Below, piece by piece: positions 24,745 to 33,646 of a DNA stretch of 64,000 nt. Source of the DNA: OPU3-GD-OMZ sp964515235 (lineage in GTDB: Bacteria > Pseudomonadota > Gammaproteobacteria > Methylococcales > Methylomonadaceae); the NCBI GenBank assembly GCA_964515235.1, contig CAZEVO010000004.1, positions 1 through 64,000 of the forward strand. The letters are read 5' to 3'. The first letter of the stretch is position 1. Every line of letters starts with the position of its first letter. The notes beneath the pieces are model-generated. The model made no database searches and was not told the DNA's origin. It worked only from the letters and a program-made list of their open reading frames with translations. Both the position numbers and the translations under genes were made by a program.

Positions 24745-26379
24745 ATGCAAATAAATACGGTAAACACAGAGCCTTACCCTGATCAAAAACCTGGAACATC
24801 CGGACTTAGAAAAAAAGTAGTTATTTTCCAACAACCCCATTATTTAGAAAATTATATTCAAGCTACTTTTGACTGCATGAATGACTATGCGGGACAGACG
24901 ATTGTTGTAGGTGGCGACGGCCGATTCTATAATCGTCAAGCGATACAGGTTATCATTAAAATTGCTGCTGCCAATGGTTGTCAACACTTAATTATTGGTC
25001 AAAATGGTTTACTCTCTACACCAGCGGTTTCTCATTTAATACGAAAATATCAAGCCTTTGGTGGCTTTATTTTATCAGCTAGTCATAATCCCGGCGGCCC
25101 GGACAAAGACTTCGGTATCAAATTTAATATTGCCAGCGGCAGCGCTGCTCCTGAATTACTTACCGATGCCATCTTTGCCAAAACGAAGCAATTACATCAG
25201 TATTATTATGCGCGTTTTGATGATGTTGACCTTAATAATATTCAAGAACTACAAATTGATAATCTCACTATTTCTGTCATTAACACCGTCACCGATTATG
25301 CCCAATTAATGACTGAAATTTTTGACTTTACACTTTTAAAAGAAGTCATTAAAAATAAATCTGTCAGTTTATGTTTTGATGCAATGCATGCGGTGACCGG
25401 GCCTTACGCTCAATATATTCTAGAGTCAATGCTAGAGGCACCCTCAGGTTCTGTCATTAACGCCACACCTTTAGAAGATTTTGGCGGTTGCCACCCCGAC
25501 CCTAATTTAACCCAGGCTCATACACTAGCGACTCTGATGTTTAGCAATAATGCCCCTGTTTTCGGCGCTGCGTCTGATGGTGATGGTGATAGAAATCTGA
25601 TCTTAGGCGATAATTTTTATGTTACGCCCAGTGATTCCCTTGCCATTATGGCTGCCAACGCACCGCTCATTCCCGGCTACCAACATGGCCTTTCTGGCGT
25701 TGCACGCTCTATGCCGACAAGCCAAGCAGTTGACCGCGTTGCCCACTATTTAGAAATCCCTTGTTATGAAACACCTACTGGCTGGAAATTTTTTGGTAAT
25801 TTATTAGATGCAAATAAAATAACCCTGTGTGGCGAAGAAAGTTTTGGTTCAAGTTCTAGTCATGTCCGAGAAAAAGATGGCTTATGGGCAGTCTTATTTT
25901 GGCTTAATTTAATTGCCCGAAAGAACAAATCAGTCAAAGAAATAGCCTATGAACATTGGCATAAATTTGGCCGTGACATCTATTCCCGGCACGACTATGA
26001 AGGATTGGATCTATCAGTTGCCAACACGATCTACAATCAATTACGCGAAAAATTAACCGCTCTACTTGGCCAAGAAATTAATGGTTATGTTGTCAGTGAT
26101 GCTAATGAATTTAGCTATCAAGACCCCGTCGATGGTAGTCTCAGTAAAAACCAAGGTCTTCGAGTCTGCTTTGAAGACGGCTCCCGAATAGTCTATCGTC
26201 TCTCAGGTACAGGAACAGTAGGAGCCACTTTACGTATCTATATAGAACAATTCACACAAGACCCCAGTCAATTTGATGTCGACCCCCAAATTGCATTAGC
26301 TCCTCTCATTACCATTGCCGAACAGTTTTGTGAAATAAAAAAGAAAACCGGTTTAACAAACCCTCACGTTATCACCTAA
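24745..26379 (+). CDS. pgm: Phosphoglucomutase (alpha-D-glucose 1,6 type)
   Basis: About 544 residues from the chosen ATG. The N-terminal TEPYPDQKPGTSGLRKKV and the phosphoserine loop FILSASHNPGGPDKDFGIKF near residue 110 identify the enzyme; ASDGDGDRNLI near 285 binds the metal; GWKFFGNLLDA and GEESFGSSSSHVREKDG near 345-375 bind the sugar; and SGTGTVGATLRIYIE near 490 binds phosphate. It interconverts glucose 1- and 6-phosphate for glycogen and surface sugars. An open frame extends upstream to TTG 24685, but the homologue N-terminus starts at this ATG. The stop overlaps the convergent ZIP gene by four bases. Confidence 0.93.
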   Translation: MQINTVNTEPYPDQKPGTSGLRKKVVIFQQPHYLENYIQATFDCMNDYAGQTIVVGGDGRFYNRQAIQVIIKIAAANGCQHLIIGQNGLLSTPAVSHLIRKYQAFGGFILSASHNPGGPDKDFGIKFNIASGSAAPELLTDAIFAKTKQLHQYYYARFDDVDLNNIQELQIDNLTISVINTVTDYAQLMTEIFDFTLLKEVIKNKSVSLCFDAMHAVTGPYAQYILESMLEAPSGSVINATPLEDFGGCHPDPNLTQAHTLATLMFSNNAPVFGAASDGDGDRNLILGDNFYVTPSDSLAIMAANAPLIPGYQHGLSGVARSMPTSQAVDRVAHYLEIPCYETPTGWKFFGNLLDANKITLCGEESFGSSSSHVREKDGLWAVLFWLNLIARKNKSVKEIAYEHWHKFGRDIYSRHDYEGLDLSVANTIYNQLREKLTALLGQEINGYVVSDANEFSYQDPVDGSLSKNQGLRVCFEDGSRIVYRLSGTGTVGATLRIYIEQFTQDPSQFDVDPQIALAPLITIAEQFCEIKKKTGLTNPHVIT

Positions 26380-27236
26380 GTCACATCCTTTTTTATCACT
26401 CCATTCGACATCACCATCGCTTGCATATTATCAACAGCTACCTGGTCTTCAAAATCATGCGCAACCGTGTGTAATAAACAGATGACTGTCACACCCACAG
26501 CGATCAAGGCAATTTGTTTTAAGCTCGATTGCATATCTGTTTTCTTATGTAGGGTAGGGATTAAATCAGCAACAGCAATATAAATAAAACTTGACGCAGC
26601 TAAAACCAGGAAATAAGGTAAATAGCCATGCAAATCAGCCAAACTAAAATAAGCGACAATCCCACCCAAAACAGTTGTTAGGCTGGCTAAAACATTGTAT
26701 AGCAGTGCCTTCCGACGAGAATAACCACTCTTGAGTAAAATAGCGAAATCACCCACTTCTTGTGGAATTTCATGCGTGGCAACAGCTAAACTTGTCACAA
26801 TGCCTAAGTTAACGTCCGTTAAAAAAGCAGCTGCTATTAAAATTCCATCAACAAAATTATGAATACTATCCCCGAGAATAATCAACGTCCCTGCCGCCTC
26901 ATGGCTATGGTTCTCTCCCTCATGAATATGCGCCTCACAACTTCCAGAGTGGCAATGACGCCAAATCAACAACTTTTCTAATACAAAAAAACTCAACAAG
27001 CCTGCTAAAATAGTCGCTGATAAACGTTGGAAACTATCTACGTCAACAGACTCAAAAGCATGAGGAATCAACCCCCAAAAAGAAACTGCTAACAAAGCAC
27101 CAATCGAGAAACTAATGCCGTGTGGCAAAATAGCGTTGCGCTTATTTTCAGGGAGCCATAAAAAAAACGATGCCGCCAAAACGCTTAAAACACCCCCTAA
27201 AGCAGTAAAAATTACAATTAAGACCAATAAATTCAT
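26376..27236 (-). CDS. ZIP-family divalent metal transporter
   Basis: A 286-residue protein with about eight membrane helices. The binuclear metal site is seen in ILGDSIHNFVDGILIAAAFL near residue 127 and ATHEIPQEVGDFAILLKSGY near 158. A histidine-rich cytoplasmic loop (RHCHSGSCEAHIHEGENHSH, near 93-112) is typical of zinc-handling ZIP carriers. The metal is not proven; zinc is the usual substrate, with iron or manganese possible. It begins six bases after pgeF on the same strand and may be cotranscribed with it. Confidence 0.88.
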   Translation of the reverse strand: MNLLVLIVIFTALGGVLSVLAASFFLWLPENKRNAILPHGISFSIGALLAVSFWGLIPHAFESVDVDSFQRLSATILAGLLSFFVLEKLLIWRHCHSGSCEAHIHEGENHSHEAAGTLIILGDSIHNFVDGILIAAAFLTDVNLGIVTSLAVATHEIPQEVGDFAILLKSGYSRRKALLYNVLASLTTVLGGIVAYFSLADLHGYLPYFLVLAASSFIYIAVADLIPTLHKKTDMQSSLKQIALIAVGVTVICLLHTVAHDFEDQVAVDNMQAMVMSNGVIKKDVT

Positions 27237-27242
27237 ATGCGC

Positions 27243-27962
27243 TTAAAACTCTTTCCAAATAAGTGAAACCATACGACCCGTAACCTTCTCTCTTCGATAA
27301 GAAAAAAACCGACCCGTCTCCGTAAAGGTGCAATAGGTACCACCATATACATCATCAATACCCGCATCTTTTAAAATTAACCGTGCTAGCTTATAAATAT
27401 CTGCCAGGAAATAACCGATTCCGTAGGGCTTAAAAGCCTCCTCCAGTTTTGGATTCTTTTTCACAAAAGCATCTCTAACTTCTGACCCCACCTCAAAAAC
27501 AGTATTGCCAATCGCAGGTCCTAACCAAGCCATAAGGTTCACACCAGCCATTGCATTCAATGTGTTTTCTAAAACACCTGACAATAACCCTCTCCAGCCA
27601 CAATGAACTGCTCCAATCCACTGACCTTGTTTATCGGCTAAAAGTACTGGTAAGCAATCTGCGGTTAAGACCGCACAAACAATACCGGGTTGACGGGTAA
27701 AACTAGCATCTGCTTCCGGCAAAACCGATGTAGCATCTGCACAAACCACCTTACTACTATGTGTCTGATTCAACCAAACCGGTTCAGTGGGTAATGAGTA
27801 TTTCTGCCGTAAAATATTACGATTTTGGCTAACAAGCTCTACGCTGTCACCAACATGTGTAGCCAAATTAAAACTACTATAAGCTCCTGAACTAAACCCA
27901 CCACGACGATCGGTCGATACCGCATGAATACCCGCTACAACGGGCCAATCAACTAAAACCAT
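27243..27962 (-). CDS. pgeF: Purine-nucleoside phosphorylase / peptidoglycan-editing protein PgeF (YfiH)
   Basis: A 239-residue protein of the multicopper-oxidase-like Cu/Zn family (DUF152). The metal ligands are in WLNQTHSSKVVCAD near residue 63, VLTADCLPVLLADKQG near 97, and GAVHCGWRGLLSGVLE near 117. It is reported as a purine nucleoside phosphorylase, and in E. coli as an editor of peptidoglycan composition. The rluD-pgeF order is conserved widely; here the genes overlap by 14 bases. Confidence 0.92.
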   Translation of the reverse strand: MVLVDWPVVAGIHAVSTDRRGGFSSGAYSSFNLATHVGDSVELVSQNRNILRQKYSLPTEPVWLNQTHSSKVVCADATSVLPEADASFTRQPGIVCAVLTADCLPVLLADKQGQWIGAVHCGWRGLLSGVLENTLNAMAGVNLMAWLGPAIGNTVFEVGSEVRDAFVKKNPKLEEAFKPYGIGYFLADIYKLARLILKDAGIDDVYGGTYCTFTETGRFFSYRREKVTGRMVSLIWKEF

Positions 27963-28905
27963 TTATTTTATCATTTGTCGCTAATGCCTTCGCAAGTTTA
28001 TCCATATCCATTGGTAAATCAGCTCTCCACTCACAATATTCACCAGTTCTTGGATGAATCAATCCGAGCTTGGCCGCATGTAATGCCTGACGTTTAAAGC
28101 CTTGCAACTGTATTGCTAATTCCGCATCACAATCTTTAGACAATCTAAAACGACCGCCATAAACAGGATCACCTAATAAAGGGTAATGAATATGCGCCAT
28201 ATGCACTCTGATTTGATGCGTCCGTCCCGTTTCTAATTTAACCCCAATTAAAGTATGCTGGTGGTAACGTGTTAGTACTCTGAAATGAGTAATCGCGACT
28301 TTCCCTGAATCTACAACGGCTTGTCGCTTTCTATTTACCGGATGGCGCCCAATCGGTTCATCGACAATCCCTCCTGAAGTCATTCTTCCTTGGGTAATTG
28401 CTAAATACTCTCGTTGGACTGATCTACTTTGTAATTGATTCACCAAGTGAGCATGAGCGGTGAGACTCTTTGCTACCATTAATAAACCTGAAGTATCTTT
28501 ATCAATACGGTGGACAATACCAGAGCGTGGTATGGTTGATAATAAGGGGGCATGGAATAGCAATCCATTTTGTAAGGTACCCGACCAATGTCCCGCGGCC
28601 GGATGAACCACTAACCCAGCAGGTTTATTAATAATTAATAAATCTGAGTCTTCAAAAACAATATTTAATGGTAGTTCTTCAGCTTCTAAAGTTGTCACAA
28701 CGTCAGCTTCTGCATGAAGCTCTATGACTTCTCCACCTTTGACGGAGTCTTTAGATCGTAATTGTTCCTCATCGACCCGTACACGACCCTGCTTTATCCA
28801 GGTCTGTAAGCGGCTTCTGGAATACTCTGGAAACAATTCTGCCAGTGCCCGATCTAATCGATAGCCAGCCATTTCAAAAGGTATTGTTTTAATCATAAAA
28901 TTCAT
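27949..28905 (-). CDS. rluD: 23S rRNA pseudouridine synthase RluD
   Basis: A 318-residue enzyme that makes pseudouridines in helix 69 of 23S rRNA. The S4 RNA-binding domain covers about residues 16-75 (RLDRALAELFPEYSRSRLQTW). The catalytic aspartate is D135 in VHRIDKDTSGLLMVAK, followed by GRTHQIRVHMAHIHYPLLGD near 228. The RluA/RluC/RluD family is clear, and the adjacent pgeF favours RluD. The product overlaps pgeF by 14 bases. It is divergent from bamD, as in E. coli, which further supports the assignment. Confidence 0.92.
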   Translation of the reverse strand: MNFMIKTIPFEMAGYRLDRALAELFPEYSRSRLQTWIKQGRVRVDEEQLRSKDSVKGGEVIELHAEADVVTTLEAEELPLNIVFEDSDLLIINKPAGLVVHPAAGHWSGTLQNGLLFHAPLLSTIPRSGIVHRIDKDTSGLLMVAKSLTAHAHLVNQLQSRSVQREYLAITQGRMTSGGIVDEPIGRHPVNRKRQAVVDSGKVAITHFRVLTRYHQHTLIGVKLETGRTHQIRVHMAHIHYPLLGDPVYGGRFRLSKDCDAELAIQLQGFKRQALHAAKLGLIHPRTGEYCEWRADLPMDMDKLAKALATNDKINGFS

Positions 28906-28999
28906 TCAACGTTGATCATCTTAAAAGTTAATTTAAGGTATACTCAATTTTCTCATTTCAAAAACAAAATGCAGCCAAAGAAGGCCACGTAATTTACCC

Positions 29000-29851
29000 A
29001 TGTTGCACAATTTTAATATTGAACTCCACTGCTTACTAAGAATTACCATTCTTGCTCTATTAATACTTCCCACGAGTGGATGCGATTATTTAAAGAACCT
29101 CGACTTATCAACGCCCGATACAAATAATAGCCTTCTTGAGTCAGATCAACTGCAATCAAATGCTGACAAAGCATTAGAAAACCAAAATTTCCAAAAAGCC
29201 ATAGCCCTGTATGAAGAGTTACAGGCTCGCTTCCCATTTGGGGATCATGCCGCACAAACCCAACTTAATCTGGCTTATGCACAATATAAAAATGGCGATT
29301 TTGAAGCGTCCATCGCTTCATCTGATCGCTTCATCAAAACCAACCCCACTAACGCCAGTGTTGATTACGCTTATTATTTAAAAGGTCTGGTCAATTATAA
29401 TCAAGACACAGGATATATTGCGCGTTTTTTACCTACCGATGCCTCACAACGTGACCCGGTAAACAGCCGAGATGCTTTTGCCATTTTTTCCGAATTAATA
29501 CGTCGTTTTCCTAATAGCGCCTATGCCCCTGATGCTAAACAACGTATCATTGCTCTTCGCAACAAACTAGCTGCCTACGAAATCAACATTGCGCGCTACT
29601 ACCTAAGAAGAAAAGCCTATATTGCTGCTGCAAACCGTGCCAGCGCTGTCATTAAAAACTATCAGAAGACATCTGCAGTACCCCATGCCCTCAAAATAAT
29701 GCAAGAAGCCTACGAACATTTAAACATTGACGACTTAGCTAAGGATGCTCAGCGCGTCTATCAAAAAAACTACCCCAATGGCCCTCCCCCTATTTACCAA
29801 GATACCGGCATTATCCAAACAATTTGGGACTTTATAGGTCTGGAAAAATAA
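29000..29851 (+). CDS. bamD: Outer-membrane assembly lipoprotein BamD
   Basis: A 283-residue lipoprotein with lipobox LPTSGC, lipidated cysteine at 28. TPR-like repeats follow: ALENQNFQKAIALYEELQARFPFG near 54, LNLAYAQYKNGDFEASIASSDRFI near 87, VDYAYYLKGLVNY near 120, and AAANRASAVIKNY near 210. It is a part of the BAM complex that inserts beta-barrel proteins in the outer membrane. It is divergent from rluD and converges with nadE, with one base between the two stop codons. Confidence 0.93.
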   Translation: MLHNFNIELHCLLRITILALLILPTSGCDYLKNLDLSTPDTNNSLLESDQLQSNADKALENQNFQKAIALYEELQARFPFGDHAAQTQLNLAYAQYKNGDFEASIASSDRFIKTNPTNASVDYAYYLKGLVNYNQDTGYIARFLPTDASQRDPVNSRDAFAIFSELIRRFPNSAYAPDAKQRIIALRNKLAAYEINIARYYLRRKAYIAAANRASAVIKNYQKTSAVPHALKIMQEAYEHLNIDDLAKDAQRVYQKNYPNGPPPIYQDTGIIQTIWDFIGLEK

Positions 29852-29852
29852 C

Positions 29853-31478
29853 CTACTCAATACCTCTATAACCAGAAGTAATAGGGTAGCGCCGTTCACG
29901 GCCATAAGCCCTTTTTGTTATACGTATACCAGGTGGAGCTTGCCGGCGTTTGTGTTCATTTCGATCGACTAATGAAATTGCTCGGTGTACATCTGCCTCG
30001 CTATACCCTGCTTTCACTATCATTTCAGCACTTTGATCCTGTTCGACATATCTTTGCAAAATAGGGTCAAGGTTTGAATAAGCGGGTAGTGAATCTTCAT
30101 CTATTTGGTCAGGCGCTAATTCAGCTGAAGGCGGTCGTGTTATAACCCGTTCAGGAATAACTAAAGATAGCTGATTTCGATACGCAGCCAACTGATAAAC
30201 CAGTAACTTAGGAACATCTTTTAAAGGTGCAAAACCACCGGCCATATCACCATATAATGTGGCATACCCTACGCTCATTTCACTTTTATTACCAGTCGTC
30301 AACAATAACTTACCTTGCTTATTAGAAATTGCCATTAAAATAACACCGCGACAACGGGCCTGAATATTTTCCTCTGTAACCCCTCCGCTGCCAACATCTT
30401 CAAAAATGCCCGACAACAGTGAATTAAATGATGAAACTACTGTATGAATAGGAATTATATTAAATTTAACCCCTTGAGTATTGGCTTGCTTTTCCGCATC
30501 TTCCAAACTCATGCTCTGGGTAAACTCTGATGGCATCAGTACTGCTTCCACATGTTCGGCACCCAAAGCATCGACCGCGAGCGCAAGCGTTAATGCTGAA
30601 TCGATTCCTCCCGATAACCCCAGTACTGCACCCTGGAATCCATTTTTCCGAACATAATCTCGAACGCCTAGAACTAGGGCCTGATATTCACTTTTAATCG
30701 GTTGATAACACGCAGCCATAGTCGATTCCATAGGCAACAAACCTAAACCCTGATTAAATGTAACGACTGACAAGTCCTCAATAAATTCAGGTGCTCTGAA
30801 AACAGTTTTTCCTAAAGAGTCCATGACAAATGAAGCGCCATCAAAGACTAATTCATCCTGTCCGCCTACTTGATTAACATAAACAACAGGAATTTTTACG
30901 CTATCAATACGTTCACGAACGGTGTTTTCCCGCTCATAAAATTTACCGCCATGGAAAGGTGAAGCATTTAAATTAAGTAATAACTCAGCCCCCAAGGCCT
31001 GAGTTTTTTCAACAACACCTGAGCTCCAAATATCTTCACAAATACTCAGCCCAATTATGTGACCTTTAAAATTAAAAGTACAAGGTTTTTGGCCCGCATA
31101 AAAATAACGCTGTTCATCAAAGACACCATAATTAGGCAATACATTTTTGCGATAAACAATCTCAATAGTACCGTCATTAATAAAAGCAGCACTATTATAA
31201 AGTTTATTTCTTTCCCTCTCAGGAAAGCCAATCACAACAGCAATATCAGTCAATGACCGTGCAATATTAATTATTGCATCATTAGCTTTATCAAGGAAAT
31301 CTTCACGAAATAACAAATCTTCAGGTGGATAACCGGTAATGGTTAATTCAGGAAAAACCACAAGGTCAGCATTCAAATGATCACGTGCCTTTTCAGCTAC
31401 AGTTATAATTTTATCGGTATTCGTAGCAATGCCACCAACTAATAAATTCATCTGGGCCAATGCAATATTCAAGGTCAT
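29853..31478 (-). CDS. nadE: Glutamine-dependent NAD+ synthase
   Basis: A 541-residue two-domain enzyme. The N-terminal nitrilase-like glutaminase (about 1-250) has the catalytic triad in VFPELTITGYPPEDLLF near 42, RKNVLPNYGVFDEQRYF near 113 and LSICEDIWSS near 147. The C-terminal NAD synthetase (about 265-541) has the ATP pyrophosphatase P-loop VLGLSGGIDSALTLAL near 285 and TTGNKSEMSVGYATLYGDMAGG near 394. It converts nicotinate adenine dinucleotide to NAD+. It is immediately followed on the same strand by sucD after 47 bases; sucC lies beyond it. Confidence 0.93.
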   Translation of the reverse strand: MTLNIALAQMNLLVGGIATNTDKIITVAEKARDHLNADLVVFPELTITGYPPEDLLFREDFLDKANDAIINIARSLTDIAVVIGFPERERNKLYNSAAFINDGTIEIVYRKNVLPNYGVFDEQRYFYAGQKPCTFNFKGHIIGLSICEDIWSSGVVEKTQALGAELLLNLNASPFHGGKFYERENTVRERIDSVKIPVVYVNQVGGQDELVFDGASFVMDSLGKTVFRAPEFIEDLSVVTFNQGLGLLPMESTMAACYQPIKSEYQALVLGVRDYVRKNGFQGAVLGLSGGIDSALTLALAVDALGAEHVEAVLMPSEFTQSMSLEDAEKQANTQGVKFNIIPIHTVVSSFNSLLSGIFEDVGSGGVTEENIQARCRGVILMAISNKQGKLLLTTGNKSEMSVGYATLYGDMAGGFAPLKDVPKLLVYQLAAYRNQLSLVIPERVITRPPSAELAPDQIDEDSLPAYSNLDPILQRYVEQDQSAEMIVKAGYSEADVHRAISLVDRNEHKRRQAPPGIRITKRAYGRERRYPITSGYRGIE

Positions 31479-31525
31479 TGTTTTCAGGTATAAAAAAATT
31501 AAAACATTGAAAGAAGGTTCGATCT

Positions 31526-32395
31526 TTAAGACAACAAGGCTTTAATTCGTTCGCCAATTTCGGTCGGTGATCTCACTACATCAACCCCTGCTGATGACAA
31601 GGCTGCAATCTTTCCTTCCGCTGTGCCTTTACCACCAGTGATAATAGCACCGGCATGACCCATTCGTTTTCCCGGAGGTGCAGTGATGCCAGCAATATAA
31701 CCAACAATCGGCTTTCTAACATGATCTGAAATATAGTCTGCAACTTCTTCTTCTTCGCTCCCGCCAATTTCTCCAACCATGACAATACCCTCAGTCACAG
31801 GATCTTCCTCAAATAATTTGATAACATCAATAAAGCGTAAACCATGAATTGGATCACCACCAATACCCACACACGTTGACTGACCTAAACCTTGTTGTGT
31901 TGTTTGCTTAACTGCCTCATAAGTCAACGTTCCTGATCGTGAAACAATACCAATTTTACCAGGCAAATGAATATCGCCCGACATAATGCCAATTTTACAT
32001 TCTCCGGGAGTAATAATACCGGGGCAATTTGGACCGATCAGCACGGATTCTGAATTTTCAAGAACCGCCTTTACTTTTAGCATATGTAAAATAGGAATAC
32101 CTTCGGTAATACACACAATGACTTTTATACCCGCTTCTTCCGCTTCCAAAATCGCATCCGCGGCAAAGGGCGCTGGCACATAAATCATAGTGGCATCAAC
32201 CTCAGTAAAATCAACTACTTCCTGAACACTGTCAAAAACCGTTAATCCTAAATGTTGCTCGCCACCGCGCCCAGGGGTAACTCCAGCAACTAGCCTTGTA
32301 CCATAGGCTAAAGCCTGCTGTGAATGAAAAAGTCCTTGCTTACCGGTAAGACCTTGACAAATAACCTTCGTACTTTGGTCTATTAAAATACTCAT
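31526..32395 (-). CDS. sucD: Succinyl-CoA synthetase, alpha subunit
   Basis: A 289-residue subunit that makes succinate and ATP from succinyl-CoA in the citric-acid cycle. CQGLTGKQGLFHSQQALAYG near residue 13 and AGVTPGRGGEQHLG near 37 bind CoA; GPNCPGIITPGECKIGIMSG near 121 is conserved; the phosphorylated histidine lies in MGHAGAIITGGKGTAEGK near 245. It overlaps sucC by four bases. The MtkB subunit of malate-CoA ligase is similar, but the beta subunit below follows SucC at diagnostic positions. Confidence 0.92.
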   Translation of the reverse strand: MSILIDQSTKVICQGLTGKQGLFHSQQALAYGTRLVAGVTPGRGGEQHLGLTVFDSVQEVVDFTEVDATMIYVPAPFAADAILEAEEAGIKVIVCITEGIPILHMLKVKAVLENSESVLIGPNCPGIITPGECKIGIMSGDIHLPGKIGIVSRSGTLTYEAVKQTTQQGLGQSTCVGIGGDPIHGLRFIDVIKLFEEDPVTEGIVMVGEIGGSEEEEVADYISDHVRKPIVGYIAGITAPPGKRMGHAGAIITGGKGTAEGKIAALSSAGVDVVRSPTEIGERIKALLS

Positions 32396-33561
32396 ACACC
32401 CTCCGCAAGTTCAACAACTTTAATCGCTGCTGCTTCCAAATCTTCAGCCGCAATAACCGATAACCCGGAATCATTTAACAATTGCCTACCCAATTCTGCA
32501 TTGGTTCCTTCCAATCGAACCACAATGGGAATGGCCATCTTTACTTCCTCAATAGCAATAATTAAACCTTTAGCAATCATATCGCACTGGACAATACCAC
32601 CAAATATATTAACCAGTATCGCCTTAACATGTTCATCCGATAAAATGATTTTAAACGCTTCTGTTACTCTGCTGGCTGTTGCTTCACCACCGACATCAAG
32701 AAAATTAGCAGGCTCTCCGCCTTTTAACTTAACCAGATCCATCGTCGCCATCGCCAATCCAGCACCATTAACCATACAACCGATATTACCCGATAACGTA
32801 ATATAATTAAGGCCGAATCCTTGAGCCTTGTTCTCTTTGATATCTTCTTGCTCTCGGTCCCTCAATGCCAAAATATCAGAATGCCCAGACAAAGCATTAT
32901 CATCAAAAATTATCTTGGCATCGAGCGCCAACAAATTATCATTTTCAGTTTCAACCAAAGGATTAATTTCAATTTGACTCGCATCTTTTTCAATAAATAT
33001 TTGGTACATACCCCGCATAATTCGCTCCATAATACGAATCTGCTCACCTTTCAAAGACAAGGCATAAGCAACACGGCGACATTGATACGATTGCAAGCCA
33101 ACAATGGGGTTGACCTCCACGGAAAGAATTTTCTCTGGCGTTGTCAGTGCAACCTCTTCAATATCCATACCCCCAGATTCTGAAACAATAAACACCAATT
33201 TCTCAGAAACACGCTCAACCAATACACTCAAATAAAATTCACGTTTTAGTGCTACAGTTTCTTCAATCCAAACAGAATTCACTGGAAGTCCTTTTTCACC
33301 AGTTTGCTTAGTCACCAAACGCGTTCCTAATAATTGATGACTTACTTCTGAAATTTTACTAAAACTGTCAACCACATGAACACCACCTGCTTGGCCACGT
33401 CCACCAGCATGAACCTGTGCTTTAAGAACCCAAGCATTACGCTCTAACATTTGAGCACACTGCTTAGCTTCTTCTACTGTTGAAGCCAATTTCCCTACAG
33501 GAACAGGAACACCATAATCACTGAGAATTTGTTTTGCCTGATATTCATGAATATTCATCAC
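32392..33561 (-). CDS. sucC: Succinyl-CoA synthetase, beta subunit
   Basis: A 389-residue subunit with an N-terminal ATP-grasp domain: MNIHEYQAKQILSDYGVPVP, then KAQVHAGGRGQAGGVHVV near 47. EINPLVETENDNLLALDAKI near 198 binds nucleotide and magnesium; LNYITLSGNIGCMVNGAGLAMATMD near 253 and GGEPANFLDVGGEATASRV near 283 bind CoA and substrate. Close match to E. coli SucC (388 residues). It is not next to the 2-oxoglutarate dehydrogenase genes as in E. coli, but between ubiI and nadE. The ATG pair at the start (MMNI) makes the exact start uncertain by one codon. Confidence 0.92.
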   Translation of the reverse strand: MMNIHEYQAKQILSDYGVPVPVGKLASTVEEAKQCAQMLERNAWVLKAQVHAGGRGQAGGVHVVDSFSKISEVSHQLLGTRLVTKQTGEKGLPVNSVWIEETVALKREFYLSVLVERVSEKLVFIVSESGGMDIEEVALTTPEKILSVEVNPIVGLQSYQCRRVAYALSLKGEQIRIMERIMRGMYQIFIEKDASQIEINPLVETENDNLLALDAKIIFDDNALSGHSDILALRDREQEDIKENKAQGFGLNYITLSGNIGCMVNGAGLAMATMDLVKLKGGEPANFLDVGGEATASRVTEAFKIILSDEHVKAILVNIFGGIVQCDMIAKGLIIAIEEVKMAIPIVVRLEGTNAELGRQLLNDSGLSVIAAEDLEAAAIKVVELAEGV

Positions 33562-33646
33562 TCTATTCCTTTTTCAAATCTACGCATTCTGGTTAACAAT
33601 AACTGTAACAATTATTCTAAAACAATGGCACATATATGATGACTAA

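Noticed and set aside
31526..33561. Malate-CoA ligase (mtkAB) of the serine cycle
   Set aside because: The beta subunit follows SucC at length and motifs (GNIGCMVNGAGLAMATMD, GGEPANFLDVGG), and no serine-cycle genes are near.
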